From assembly GCA_963082975.1 (NCBI GenBank), contig OY720348.1, forward strand, positions 67,915,719 to 67,979,718: a stretch of 64,000 bases of DNA, in the 5' to 3' direction. Below, in pieces: positions 11,969 to 24,062 of this stretch. Source of the DNA: Labia minor (taxonomy: Eukaryota > Arthropoda > Insecta > Dermaptera > Spongiphoridae). The notes beneath the pieces are model-generated. The model did no database searches. It saw nothing but the letters and a program-made list of their open reading frames with translations, and had not been told where the DNA came from. The translations under genes were made by a program, and so were the position numbers. The stretch's first letter is position 1, and each line of letters begins with the position of its first letter.

Positions 11969-13336
11969 AACTTATTAAACATTTCCAAAAAGGATATTGA
12001 TCTTTTATCTCATTTTTTTATTCGATTAAAATTTTATTTTACAAATAATAAAATATTTTTTAAATTAAATTTCTTAAATATTGACTTTTAACATAGTCCA
12101 GCGATTGGTATTATCACACCATATCGATATTTTAAATATTATTCAAATTTTAAAAACATTGAATTTACTACTCGTAATTTCGCATGAATTAATTTTCATA
12201 AATGGAAAAACAACTTTAGTATTTTCCCAGTGATATATATATATATATATATATAACAAAACAATAATAAACGAAATTTATTCCGTAAAACATATGAAAA
12301 TCATGCATTATGATTTGTAATTTGAGAAACAACTTTGACTATATAGTGACTAAACTAATTTTATATTAAAAAAAATGAAAATCGTTGGACTGAAGCTAAA
12401 AATTGAACCAAATTTGTATTTTTAATATGTATTTTAATTTAATTAATAATTTATACATGTGATATTAAAATTAACTTTTTATAATATAAGCTTGTCTGTG
12501 ATTTTTGAGGTAAATCACTATAGAAAATATATATAATTAACTATGCCTAATTGGAATATATAACGCCAATTCTTTTAACATCATTTTTTCTATTAATATA
12601 AAAATAAAAATTTTAAATATCATCAAAACAACTTATATATTTCATTGAATCATATATATTATATTTTTAAAAAAATTTCTTTATTTAATACGATTATTTT
12701 TAAATTTCAATTATCGAATAATTTATTTCTTTATACTAACAAGATATAACAAATTAATAAATCACTTTTTATAAACAGGACACTTGAAATGTAAATCGCT
12801 TGTAATTTTAAGAGTATATAGTTTCTATTAATTTTCTTCTTAGATAATTTATTTTCCATAATTTGAAATTATTTTCATTATCATCTCTCTTAAGATTATC
12901 TTTCTAGCCAAATATTTTATATATAATTAAAGGTTAATTCATATTAATTAATATGAAATCATAACATAGAAATTTAAAAAATATTGTATACTTATAATTA
13001 ATTATTGCATTTATTGTAATTTTTTTTATGTGTTTAAATATTTTTTTTATGTGCTTTTATGCTTTCATGTAGGCTTGTTGTAAATGTGGAAAAAATTTAT
13101 GTATAACTTAATAGATCTCCACACAAACATAATTCAATATCTATTATAAATTAATTATATATATATATATATGCGATTTTATACGTTTCAATAATTAAAG
13201 AATAAACGATTTTAAAATTAATACATTTCTTTAAAGAGAAAAAAATATGTACATATATAAGTTATATAAAGCAATGATATAGTAATTTCTAATTAGCTTC
13301 ATCATTTTCTCATGTTGTCTAATTGTTACTATTGTA
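11969..13336. other. Intergenic, A+T-rich
   Basis: Contains the probable R3HDM4 polyadenylation signal at 12047 and short (TA)n tracts (12235, 13159). No gene or transposon recognised. Confidence 0.4.
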
Positions 13337-14026
13337 CAAGGGCAATTCACAAAGTAGGTTACGTTTTGGAATTAAGTCAAAACTAGTATAGGAAAATGTG
13401 TTTTATTATATACATTTGAAAGAGCAACTAAAATACTATTTTTCTACATAATCGCCAAAAAAGTTGAGACATTTATCGTAGCGATGAACGAGCTTCGAAA
13501 TTCCTTCCTCATAGAAATCCGCCGCCTGAGTGTTAGGTATTGTTAGGTATTGCCAAACATTGCGAAACCTAAGAAGGGCAATTCAAAACAAGTGAAGAGG
13601 GAAACTCAGCTCAAGTGTTGTTTTTGCACGACAATGCGCGACCACACACAGCAAATGTCTCACACAATCTCCTTCAGACCTTCAAGTGGGAGGTTTTTCC
13701 TCATCCGCCGTATAGCCCAGATCTTGCACCAAGTGACTTCCACTTGTTTCCAAAGATGAATACCTGGCTTGAAACGCAACGTTTTGATGACGACGTCAAT
13801 CTCCACGCGGCCGTGATTGACTGGCACAACACTCAGGTGGCGGATTTCTATGAGGAAGGAATTTCGAAGCCCGTTCATCGCTACGATAAATGTCTCAACT
13901 TTTTTTGGCGATTATGTAGAAAAATAGTATTTTAGTTGCTCATTCAAATGTATATAATAAAACACATTTTCCTGTACTAGTTTTGTCTTAATTCCAAAAC
14001 GTAACCTACTTGGTGAATTGCCCTCG
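13337..14026 (+). mobile_element. Foldback mariner derivative, copy 2, with partial transposase
   Basis: TA duplications at 13335-13336 and 14027-14028. The left arm (13337-13528) is the inverted copy of the right arm (~13830-14026). 13615-13935 encodes the C-terminal half of a DD34D mariner transposase: LHDNARPHTA and SPDLAPSDFHLF, with the two aspartates separated by 34 residues. The N-terminal DNA-binding half and first catalytic aspartate are missing. Same family as 9-585. Confidence 0.88.
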
Positions 14027-14028
14027 TA

Positions 14029-15261
14029 TAATTATTCTTTCTTGAAAGATTCTATCAATGTTATTTTGTTTTCAGGGGGTTGATGGTTTGTCTAGTGTGA
14101 TACTTCAGCAATAATTAACACTTCTTTATTTCTTGTATATATCCAATTGAAATTCATATATATTAATTTCATTCTTTAATTTTTCTTTTTTTTTTATCTT
14201 ATTTATTATACTTTTTTCTAATTATGATAATAATGTAACGGTTGTCAAACTGGAAGCCCCAAAATGAAAATTTTTTTGTAAATCACAAATATTTTATTTA
14301 GTATATTGATTAACTGTGAAAAATAAAATATTCACTATAAAAGTATCATAAATTTTATTTCATGATTTCATTCTGCAATCATGTAAACATGTTTGAGAAC
14401 GACTTATATATGTCTTAATAGTAATAATTTGTTCTGTTTTCTTCTTTTTTGTAGATGATTTCATTTTCACACACTTGTCAGCAATTTTTCTAACTTATTG
14501 TACAAGTCCAAGTTGAAAATAATGTACCATATAACTTGTTTCAATTTAATTAATTCATCTCTCAAAATTAGATCGTGAATTTTGTTATTCATTCTGGAGG
14601 ATATCACTTCCATTATCAAAACTTCCTTAACAAAATTCAGCATATGTGCGTATATCACTTTTTAATTTATTTCATAATGTAAACACAGGGTCAGATGTAC
14701 TATAAATTTCATTATACTATTTTTTTGGTAAATTTCTGTGTTTATGAAATGACCCTCGTAGAATAAAAAAAAATATTTTATAATATTTTCCTTTATTTTT
14801 TTAATATACTGCTTTTTTTCTTAAATATGGTTCAATTAATAATATTTGTTACAGTTTTATCACTAAAACAATTAATTTAAATATTTAATACAATAAAATA
14901 TTTTAATAAATCTATAATCAAAACTTTATTTAATTTAAAGTTTAAATTTGCCGGTTTGACTTTTTAAAAATATTAAAATCATGTTACTTCATTTTTTCTC
15001 ATTGAAAATAATAATTTAAATTTACTTTTTATTTTATTTTTAATATCAATTTTGAAAAAAATGATAATTTATTTTTAAATTATTTATATTTATTTTTTTC
15101 TAAAAATCCTATAAATAAAAATGTTTATTTATTGACATTTAATGTTATTCCATTTTGTATATTATAAAAAATTTAGGATTTTCTGACTTAAACAAACAAT
15201 CAAATAAAATTAAATCTGATAAATATTAACAAAAAAATGTTATAGTATAACAATAACTACC
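14029..15261. other. Intergenic, upstream of PIGB
   Basis: Very A+T-rich. Small open frames on either strand show no recognisable protein. No RNA gene seen. Confidence 0.4.
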
Positions 15262-18165
15262 ATGGAAAAAATATTATTTTTATTTTTATTTATTTCAATC
15301 ATTTCAGCTATTTTTGTTGACACTTATTTTGTACCTGATGAATATTGGCAATCTTTAGAAGTAGCTCACAAATATATTTTTGGGTAAGAATTAAAAAAAA
15401 AACAAGTCATGACTTTTATAATAAAATCAATATTAATGAGTTATATTTTTAGGTATGGTCATTTAACTTGGGAATGGACTCAACAAATTCGTAGTTCTCT
15501 GTATCCAATTATTTTTGTTTCTCTATATAAATTTTTGGATTTACTAGGATGGGATAATAATATTACATTAGTAAGAATTTTCATATTAATAAAAATAATA
15601 CATAGAAATAAATTATTTAGCTTTTTATACTACCATTCTATAGATATTATTTATTTCTTTAATATCATATTTCATATACTTATAAATATGAAAATATAGA
15701 GGTGACTCTAAACTACAAATAATAATAATAATAATTATAATAATGATGGATTCAGTTCTTTAATAACATTATTAATATAATAAATATAAATATATTCAAT
15801 CAATATTGAGATACAAAAGATATAATAAGTAGCTTTTACCAGATTACTTAAAATGACTTAATTATAATAATAATTATAATAAGGTGACCAACCCTCCTCC
15901 ATTTGTAAGCTCTGTCCTTTTTGATATCTGTCCCGTTTGTTGAAATATTTAAGATATTTCGTATTTTTTTCAAAATTTTTTCAATTTGCTTCTTAAAAAA
16001 AAAGGTCAAACATTTTCTGGACTAAGCTTTTGAATATTTCCGAATTTTTTTCAATTTGGTTCTAAAAAAAAAAGGTAAAATGTCCTGATTTAGTGTTTTC
16101 AAAAAATGGTCTCCTTAATTATAATAATAATGAATTCCGTTCTTTAATAACATTATTAATATAATAAATATAAATATATTCAATCAATATTGAGATTCAA
16201 AAGATGTAATAAGTAGCTTTTGTCTTTGGTTCATTTTTAACCAGAATACTTAAAATGACAAATATAATAATAATAATAATAATGGATTCAATTCTTTAAT
16301 AACATTATTAATATAATAGATATAAACAGTGATGTATTGGTAAAATAAGAAGTAAGGGAACGCATAGTGGGAGCAAAAAATAGTCCTATTTTCCGCAAAC
16401 TATTTTTTTCCATATAATTTTTTATTTTTTCTTATTCTTACTATACAAAATATTAACGAATACAAAAAAAGAAATTCTAACAGTAGATTAAAGTGGGAGT
16501 TATCGGGACATGAAAAAGTACTGGAACGCGTTCCACTTCTTAAAAAAGGTAAGGGAACGTCGTTCCCCCGCGTTCCCCTCCCAATACACCACTGAATATA
16601 AATATATTCAATCAAATATTGAGATTCAAAAGATATAATAAGTAGCTTTTGTTTCTGGTTCATTTTTAACCAGAATACTTAAAATGACTTGATAATTAAA
16701 TTTAGTTAAAAATTTTTATTAACAAAAAATATATATTTATAATTCGTTAATTTATTTACAGACTCTGGTTCCACGAATCTTTCAAGGATTATTAAGTGCT
16801 TTTAGTGACTATACATTTATATTATGGTTTAGGAAATTGACCAATTTTCGAGGTAACTGGGCTGCTTTAACTCTAATTACATCATGGTTTTGGCGCTATT
16901 GCGCTTCCAGGACCATTATCAATACTTTTGAAACATCTTTAACGATCTTCGGGCTTTATATGTACCCATGGAATAAAAATGAAGGTATACTATGAATAAT
17001 TTAAAAAAATAAAAAAAAAAATTATCTTACATGCATTTGATACTGACCCATATAAACTTTATTTACTTCTTAAAACAGGCCTGGCCAACCCAAATGACTC
17101 CATGGGCCTCTTTGATTTGAAGCAATGCTATACAGGGGTCGCATTTTAGGGAAACGTGCTTTTAGAAATGTAAAAGAAATAAAATACCAAATTTACGAAT
17201 AAACTCTTTATTGTTTCAATTAAATTTGGAGTCCTATCTAATGTGAAATTTGTTTTTCTTTTTTTTTTCACTTAACTTTTTTAAATCTACATTTATGTTT
17301 GATATTGCACATCTTGATGGTTTTTTAAATTAATATCAGTTATCGAAGAACGTGATGAACTTGTTGCAAATTTCATTTTGGAAAAAAATTCTTCACAAAT
17401 ATACGTTGATCCGAAAGCACTTTAACTCGTTGAGCCAAATTTCATTTTCATCACCAATTTTTCTTTTTTTTTTTTTGAATTCATCTTGAATTGCTAAAAA
17501 TATTTTATTTAAATTTTATTTGCAAAATATTTCTACATTTATTTATGCAAATAATTTTTTTTGCAAGTAAATATTGTAAATTTCTATTTTTTAATAATAT
17601 ATTATATTTAGTTACAAAAACCAAATATTTACCTTGACTCCTTGACTTTCGAATCGTAAATAAGGTTTAAAATCTTTAACTCTACCAAAATTTAAACTTT
17701 ACAATGTATTAAAAAACACTTTTAATACTTTCTTGATGTTTAATGTTTAATGTTTTATTAATTTATTATTTTTCGGCTACTTTTTTTTAAATAAAAATAA
17801 TAATTAACATATTAAAATAAAAAAAAATAATTAATTATAATTATTTCAATTCAATTTGAATATACAGACGAGAAAAATGAAAGTTACAAAAGAAATATTA
17901 AGTTAACAATTTTTCACGGTGGGCCGCGGGTTGGCCAGGCCTGTTTTAAAATCACCAATTATTGAATATATTTTTAACAATTAAATTTCTTTACAGATTC
18001 AAACTCTCGATATTTATATTTAGCGTTCTTTATTTGTGCAATTCGTCCAACTGCAATGATTATATGGCTTCCATTAATCTTATATCAATTTACTTCGGTT
18101 TCTTGTTGGAAATGCCATTTATTTACAAAGATCACTTTAATCAGGTAAAAATCAATTTCAAATTA

Positions 18166-18207
<42 letters not shown>

Positions 18208-19372
18208 TGAATATCCATTAATGAAATATCAATTTAAAATACTCTCTTATCATTGTCAATATATTTATTTCTTTTAGTTTACAAGTTGGAATAATTACAA
18301 CTTTGTTGGATTCATTATTTTATGGGGAATTTACATTTACTTACTGGAATTTTTTTAAAGCTAATATTATTAATAATATTGGATCATTTTATGGTGACAA
18401 TCCGTTTTATTATTATATAATTATTGGATTACCTACCGTCGTTGGAATACATCTTGTTCCTTTTCTTTTGGGATCATATCAAATAATTAAAACATCTCGA
18501 AAAAATTTCATCATTACACCTGACATTATAATGCTTTTTATTATTATTTGGACAATTTTTATTTATAGGTAAATAGAATTTAATAAATATTATTTAAAAA
18601 ATGGAGACTAGACTAATTTTTAAAATTTCTCTATTTTCTAGCCTTACACCACATAAGGAGTTTCGATTTTTGCTCTCTGTTTTACCATTCATCCACTTTA
18701 TTTCTTCGAAACAACTCTCTATATGGAGTCGTACAGCAAAATCGTAATTTATTTCAAATATCAATAAATTATAAGGGAATTATAAATATTTTAATTTTTA
18801 AAATTTTTCAGATATTTTCTTTATATCACTGCATTTATACTTTTGATTGCTGGAATTGCTCCTACAATCTATTTTGGATTAATTCATCAAAGAGGAACTG
18901 TTGATGCAATTCGACTTTTATCTAAAGAAGCTTATAATAATCCTCAAAATACTAGTATTTTATTTTTAATGCCATGTCATTCTACTCCATTATACAGGTA
19001 ATTCATTTTTTTAAATAACTAATTGATGTTTTAATTTCAATAAATTATTAATTATTTAGCCATTTGCATCTCGACGTACCAACTCGTTTTCTTCAATGTG
19101 AGCCTGATTTTCATAATCGTATTGATTATTTGGATGAAGCTGAACAATTTTACAAAAATCCACACATTTGGTTAACAAATGAATATATGAATACTGATTC
19201 GACACAATTACCATCCCATATTATATGTTTTGATGCATTGCTACCTCGGATACAATCCTATCTCTCCAATCATGATTATAAATTATTTCATAAACTTTTC
19301 CATACTAAATTTTATGAAGGACGTATAGGAGAAAATGTTTTGATTTATAAAAAAAAAATTAATGCCATATAA
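15262..19372 (+). CDS. PIGB: GPI mannosyltransferase 3 (PIG-B)
   Basis: ER membrane enzyme of the GT22 family that adds the third mannose to the glycosylphosphatidylinositol anchor precursor, using dolichol-phosphate-mannose. Eight exons: 15262-15383, 15453-15570, 16762-16984, 17997-18144, 18278-18568, 18642-18743, 18812-18997 and 19060-19372 (1503 nt, 500 residues; human ~554). All junctions are GT-AG with continuous phase. The first hydrophobic helix is followed by the catalytic acidic pair D26-E27 in PDEYWQSLE. Next come [31 protein letters not shown], and the HKEFR motif at 305-309. The soluble C-terminus has [25 protein letters not shown] and EGRIGENV. The protein starts directly with the first membrane segment, with no cytosolic leader. 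AATAAA follows the stop at once (19373). Introns 2 and 3 are swollen by hAT MITEs. Confidence 0.95.
15881..16116. mobile_element. hAT-type MITE (GGTGACCA ends)
   Basis: Ends AAGGTGACCAACCC and, inverted, AAGGAGACCATTTTTTG, with flanking AATTATAAT on both sides. Related to 6281-6620 (shared TGTCC and GTGTTTTC blocks). Confidence 0.75.
16327..16594. mobile_element. hAT-type MITE
   Basis: Ends CAGTGATGTATTGGTAAAAT and, inverted, CAGTGGTGTATTGGGAGG. Flanks GATATAAA / AATATAAA (7 of 8). Same family as 61834-61993. Confidence 0.85.
17076..17943. mobile_element. hAT-type non-autonomous element in PIGB intron 3
   Basis: Ends CAGGCCTGGCCAACCC on both strands, flanks TCTTAAAA / TTTTAAAA (7 of 8). The ~870-bp interior has no intact transposase that I can read. 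Confidence 0.85.
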
Positions 19373-19500
19373 AATAAATTAAAAGTAACATTTTTTTACA
19401 CTTTAATATAATTAAAATATAAAATTTAGAAAACATAAATTATATAAAAAATTAATCTAACTTTATTTAATGCAAATTTTTTTTAAATTAAAAATTAAAG

Positions 19501-19784
19501 CATTGGTTCCCAAACTTATTTGGCCAAGCGCCCCCTTTCCATAAAAAAATTTACTCAGGGCCCCTTGGAAATTATTTTTTTTTTTTAAATTTAATAACAA
19601 TTAAACAGAAAGATAAATGTACCTATTTGCAATATATTAAATTAGAAACATTGAATTTATGTATCTATTTATTGATCTCAGAATAGAAAAGTAATATACA
19701 AGTAATTTTCCCTACATCTGTGACCATTATCGCCCCCCTCCAGCGCCCATGAGGGGGCGGTAGCGCCCACTTTGGGAATCACTG
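19501..19784. mobile_element. hAT-type MITE
   Basis: Ends CATTGGTTCCCAAACT and, inverted, CAGTGATTCCCAAAGTGG. Flanks AATTAAAG / CATTAAAG (7 of 8). GCGCCC blocks lie near both ends. Confidence 0.82.
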
Positions 19785-19792
19785 CATTAAAG

Positions 19793-21460
19793 TTTAAATA
19801 TATAACTTGCACTTCTTCAATAAACGTTTCGTTCAAAAAACAATTTCTCACATTCAATAATGATTAAATTATTTTACTATAATAATTCTCAAAATTATTT
19901 TATCCTCTTTTTCTTGTTCAGGATATGCTAAAACAAAATTTTATCGAAATTATAATATAAAAAAAATATTTAATTTCAATTAAAATTTCACATTTGTCAC
20001 ATTACCCTTTTATTTTTGTGTTCAGAATGTGTTCAATGAGAAATATAATGATTTTATTTATTAAAAATAGAAGAATAATTTTAATTAGTATAAAATTTAA
20101 AATGGAATGTTTTTATGATTATATCTATCTATATCTGTGGTTCTAGGTAACTAGAAAGTGCTTATCAGCAGCTACCACATTTCTCCAAACGTCCCTATCT
20201 CTCATCCAACTCCTATTTTTCCCCATCTTTCTTACGTTCTTACATATAACTTTTATTGTATACGTATAATTTTTTTATCTGTGTGGGAGTCACTATTATT
20301 ATATTATAAGATTAAATCTTTAATAATTATTTATATAAACATTTTTCATATATCAAGATCATTTTAAAAGTTTCTTTTTATAATCTTATCTTCAAATATT
20401 TATACCTATTTAATATTTAATACCTAACATTTATTTACTTATAATTATATAATAAAGAAACATACCATTTTTCTTATCTTTAGTAAATATTATTATTAAC
20501 ATTTATTTTATTTTCAAAATTTAAATTATACCTTTAGTATTTTTTAAGCCCAGTGACAACATTGAATTTATTATTTTATCAGTACTAATTAAATATCAAT
20601 TTAATAAATTAATACATTTCATTTATTACTTTGCACATATTTATTTTTTTTTTATTTATTATTTTAAAAAATAAAATTTTATTGGCAAAATAAAAGATAC
20701 AAAATATTTTACATTAATTTTGTTTATAATAATTACTAGTCAAATATATTAAAAGTGCAAAAAGTACTTCTACAAACTTTTATACATTATTATTTTGTTG
20801 TAAAAATATTAAATATTAATTTTTAAGGATTGTTGATTTATCAATTTTAAAATAAAAAAAGACTACTATCTTTTTAAATAATTTTTTTTTTATTTTCCTC
20901 ATTTATTTAAAATTATTTTTTCATAAATTAATCAATAATTAATTTAATTTATTTATTAACAATCATGTAGGTGTAAACTTTCATATAAAATTATAATTGA
21001 TTAATAAGCATTCAAGATTGTTCGAATATGAAAGGAAAATATGAATTGTGACACAAAAATGTTTTATCATCGTCGTAGGTTACAGGTAACAGTGTTCACC
21101 TTTAACCACTCACTTTTCACCCGTTTATCTTTCTGATCAGTATAAAATTCATTATTTCTCATCCAATTTCAACCAAATTTGAAATTTCATCAATAAAATT
21201 CAATTCTCTATATCTATTTTAGTATGCTTTTCATATTAAAATGAAATTATTATTTTTATTATAATCATTATATTTAAAATATATTTATTTATCAATAATT
21301 ATATTATTTATTAAAGAAAAATTTATTTTGTTTAGACATGTATAAATTAATGTAATTCAAAATTATGATAAATTTTATTTAAATTGGAAAAAATTTTATA
21401 TGAAAATATAAATGTTTTTAAATATATCTTTAATATTTTTCAAAATTATAGGCAATAATT
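19793..21460. other. Intergenic between PIGB and the repeat cluster
   Basis: A+T-rich. 20125-20245 resembles the antisense 3' end of the LINE seen at 21565 and 27359. About 20970-21050 is a diverged copy of 22595-22680. No gene. Confidence 0.4.
20125..20245 (-). mobile_element. LINE 3'-end fragment
   Basis: A TATC-rich start followed by GTGGTTCTAGGTAACT and a GCAGCTACCACA block parallels 21565 onward. Too short and worn to translate. Confidence 0.4.
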
Positions 21461-21498
21461 ACCGACCGACGATAGTAAGAGAGGTATTGTTTTTGTTT
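21461..21498 (+). mobile_element. HINE-B 5' end fragment
   Basis: Only ACCGACCGACGATAGTAAG and the GGTATTGTTTT block remain. Confidence 0.55.
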
Positions 21499-21564
21499 CA
21501 ATTTGAATATATAGAATTATGAGTTGAAATTTATAGGTGAATTTGAACAAAAAGAATGAAATTT

Positions 21565-21885
21565 GTCTATCTATCTCTATCTTTGTGGCTCTACAGAACT
21601 CGAAAGTTCTTGGCCGCAGCAACCACACCCCTCCAAGTACTTCTATTCTGAGACACAACTCTCCATCTAGTTCCTATCCTCTCCCATCTCTCTCAAGTCT
21701 CTTCCCACATTATCCACCCACCGCGTCCTTGGTCTCCCTACCAAAATGTTTTTCGCCATTCTATCTTCTCCCATTCTAGCCACGTGTCCTGCCCACCGCA
21801 GCCTTTTCGATTTTATAATTCTAACTCTATCTGGAGATGCATAGAGGTCATGCAATTCCTCGTTATGCAGTCTAGCCACTATAAT
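21565..21885 (-). mobile_element. LINE 3'-terminal ORF fragment
   Basis: The minus strand reads NEELHDLYASPDRVRIIKS then KRLRWAGHVARMGEDRM and GRPRTRWVDNV, the C-terminal end typical of many arthropod non-LTR retrotransposon polyproteins. A GATA-type simple tail follows at the low-coordinate side. It is 5'-truncated. Confidence 0.75.
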
Positions 21886-21932
21886 TAATAAATAATCAAT
21901 TTACTAGAAATGATAATAAAAAAAAACACTTT

Positions 21933-22574
21933 ACCGACCGACGATAGTAAGGGAGGTATTGTTTTCACACCAAATTTCACATGTGGAGATTTTTACATAT
22001 CTCCACGAATCATGCATTTTCTAAACAGAAAAAAGTATTTTTAGCATGATGTCTGTCCGTCCGTCTGTCCGTCTGTCCGTCTGTCCGTCCGTATAGATGT
22101 GTACAGCCTGAACGGCTCAACCGATTTTGATGAAATTTGGTATATTTACTTAATGCATCAGTGGGATGAATTGATCAACTTTTGGTGCAATTCCGGAAAC
22201 CGGAAGTGGTAGTATTAGCGATCGACGATAGGAAGGAAAGGGTTATTTTCACACCAAAGGAGATTTTTTTATATATCACTACGAATCATGCACTTTGTAT
22301 TGGTTTTATCCTCGAGAAAAATCATATTTATTAGTTTTTTCTTGATTTAAAATTATATGACGTCATCCAGCCATTCATGACGTCACAGCCTGGTCTTGCA
22401 TATATATTATAAATAAAATAAAATTAAAAATGTTTATATTTATTATTTATGTATCCATATCTGTTTTTTATTACATTAATAGATATATTAAAATTATTTG
22501 AAATTGTTTCTGTAGCTGGAAATTAATTTATTTCAAACAGTCGGTCGGTTCGGACCTGGCCACAGGTCAACTTA
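21933..22574 (+). mobile_element. HINE-B copy 2, full length
   Basis: 5' ACCGACCGAC at 21933-21942. (GTCY)n core near 22050-22090. ACGGCTCAACCGATTTTGAT then GAAATTTGGTATA. A second internal block repeats the 5' start (CGACGATAGGAAGG...TTTTCACACC). 3' GTCGGTCGGT, hairpin ACCTG/gcca/CAGGT, CAACTTATT. It carries no ORF. This is the reference copy for the family. Confidence 0.82.
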
Positions 22575-22689
22575 TTTGGATTCATTGACATTTTCTTTCA
22601 TATAAAATTAAAATTAGAATTAGGGAAAAGATTTCAAGATTGTTCAAATGTGAAGGAAAAATATGAATGCTAACACAGTATGGTTTTAT

Positions 22690-23165
22690 TCACTGATAAG
22701 CTAAGTCTTCTTCTTCTTAAACTTTACTGCTACTGTTGATGAATCTTTTTTTGGTCTTCCCCTATTTCAATGACTGCGGTCTATTAAATATTTGCCTTGT
22801 ACTACTTTTATAAATAAGAATTTTACTTTTAGTAGACATGTATTTGGTACTCCATATTAGATTGTAGACCCGATATTTTTGCCTTTTCCTTTATTTGGGC
22901 TGACTTCTCGATACAGGTCTCTACTACTCGAAATTTCAACTCCCAGGTAGTTGAATTCTGAAAGCAGCTTCTTTAAATTTTAAAAGAAGAGACTGTAGAC
23001 TATTTTCACTTTCTGCTATCAGAACTGCGTCGCCGGCTTAGCATACTACGGAAATATTGTTTGTTCCCTTTTTATATTGTAAGTGCTTACGAAGTTGTTC
23101 AATTATTTGGTCTATTATATCAAGTTAAATAGCATAGGATTCAGTCAGCAATTTTATTTAAAAAA
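22690..23165 (-). mobile_element. Decayed LINE reverse transcriptase fragment
   Basis: The minus strand reads AGDAVLIAESENSLQSLLLK with a stop where the YADD tyrosine would be, then RIQLPGS and IWSTKYMSTKSKILIYKSS: the finger/palm end of a non-LTR reverse transcriptase with several stops. Confidence 0.65.
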
Positions 23166-23383
23166 ATATAGAATATTATTTTAGCAAATCGTATAACTCA
23201 ATAGATCGGGATAAATTTTTTTAAAATTTTTATTTTAATGGGAATCCCGAATAACTAGTACTTATGATTTGGATTGGTCTAAAGCAGTGGTCTTCAAACT
23301 GGGTTCCGTGACTATCGTTATTTTTTACGTTTTCTTTATATACACATATATAACTTGAAGACAACTACACATATGTAATTTTT

Positions 23384-23465
23384 ACCGACCGACGATAGTA
23401 AGGGAGATATTGTTTTCACACAAAATTTCACATGAGGAAATTTTTTACATATCATCACAAATCAA
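23384..23465 (+). mobile_element. HINE-B 5' fragment
   Basis: ACCGACCGACGATAGTAAGG, then GATATTGTTTTCACAC. It stops before the GTCY core. Confidence 0.6.
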
Positions 23466-24062
23466 TCAATTTGCATTGATAATAATAATAAAAGTAAAAG
23501 TAAAATACCGTAAAGCTCGAATATAACGAAGTTTTTTTAAGTATTAATATACGGTATTTTACTTTTACTTTTATTATTAGTCACGGAACCCTTGGGTTTG
23601 ATTCACGGAACTCAGTTTGAAGACCACATTAATATTAATTCTATAGGGTTCCGTTGAAAAATATATTACCGTATAGCATAGGTTCTTAAACTTATGTACT
23701 CCACGGACCCCCACTTGAAAAAATTTTTTTTGACGGACCCCCATCACAACTTTAGGTACTTTACGTCATTTTATTAATTAATTTCTGGCTTACGATCTCA
23801 TAAGGACAAGGATATATGATGAATATTTCTAACAGTGATTGGTGAATAACGATTTTTTTGCATATTGTAGAACACATTTTATTAGAAATTATAATATTGA
23901 AGAAAGAAAATACAAACATTGTCATAGCAACAAATCTCACAAATTATAATGGGTACTTACATTAAATTCATATAAATATTTTATAATTTTTTTCAGAAAA
24001 TATTAAATAAGAAATATTTTAAAAAATAACTGCATCTATCTCATTAAATATAACTTACATAT

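Larger units (their letters stand above)
15720..16690. repeat. Three tandem ~150-bp units split by two MITEs
   Basis: Within PIGB intron 2. Each unit carries TTCTTTAATAACATTATTAA, TATTCAATCAA, TATTGAGAT and AAGTAGCTTTT...ACTTAAAATGAC. Unit 1 spans 15720-15870 and unit 2 spans 16117-16262. Unit 3 starts at 16263 and is split by the MITE at 16327-16594. Another MITE (15881-16116) sits between units 1 and 2. Confidence 0.85.

Noticed and set aside
20158..20367. 69-residue open frame as a gene.
   Set aside because: No motif; it overlaps a LINE 3' fragment and A+T-rich intergenic sequence.
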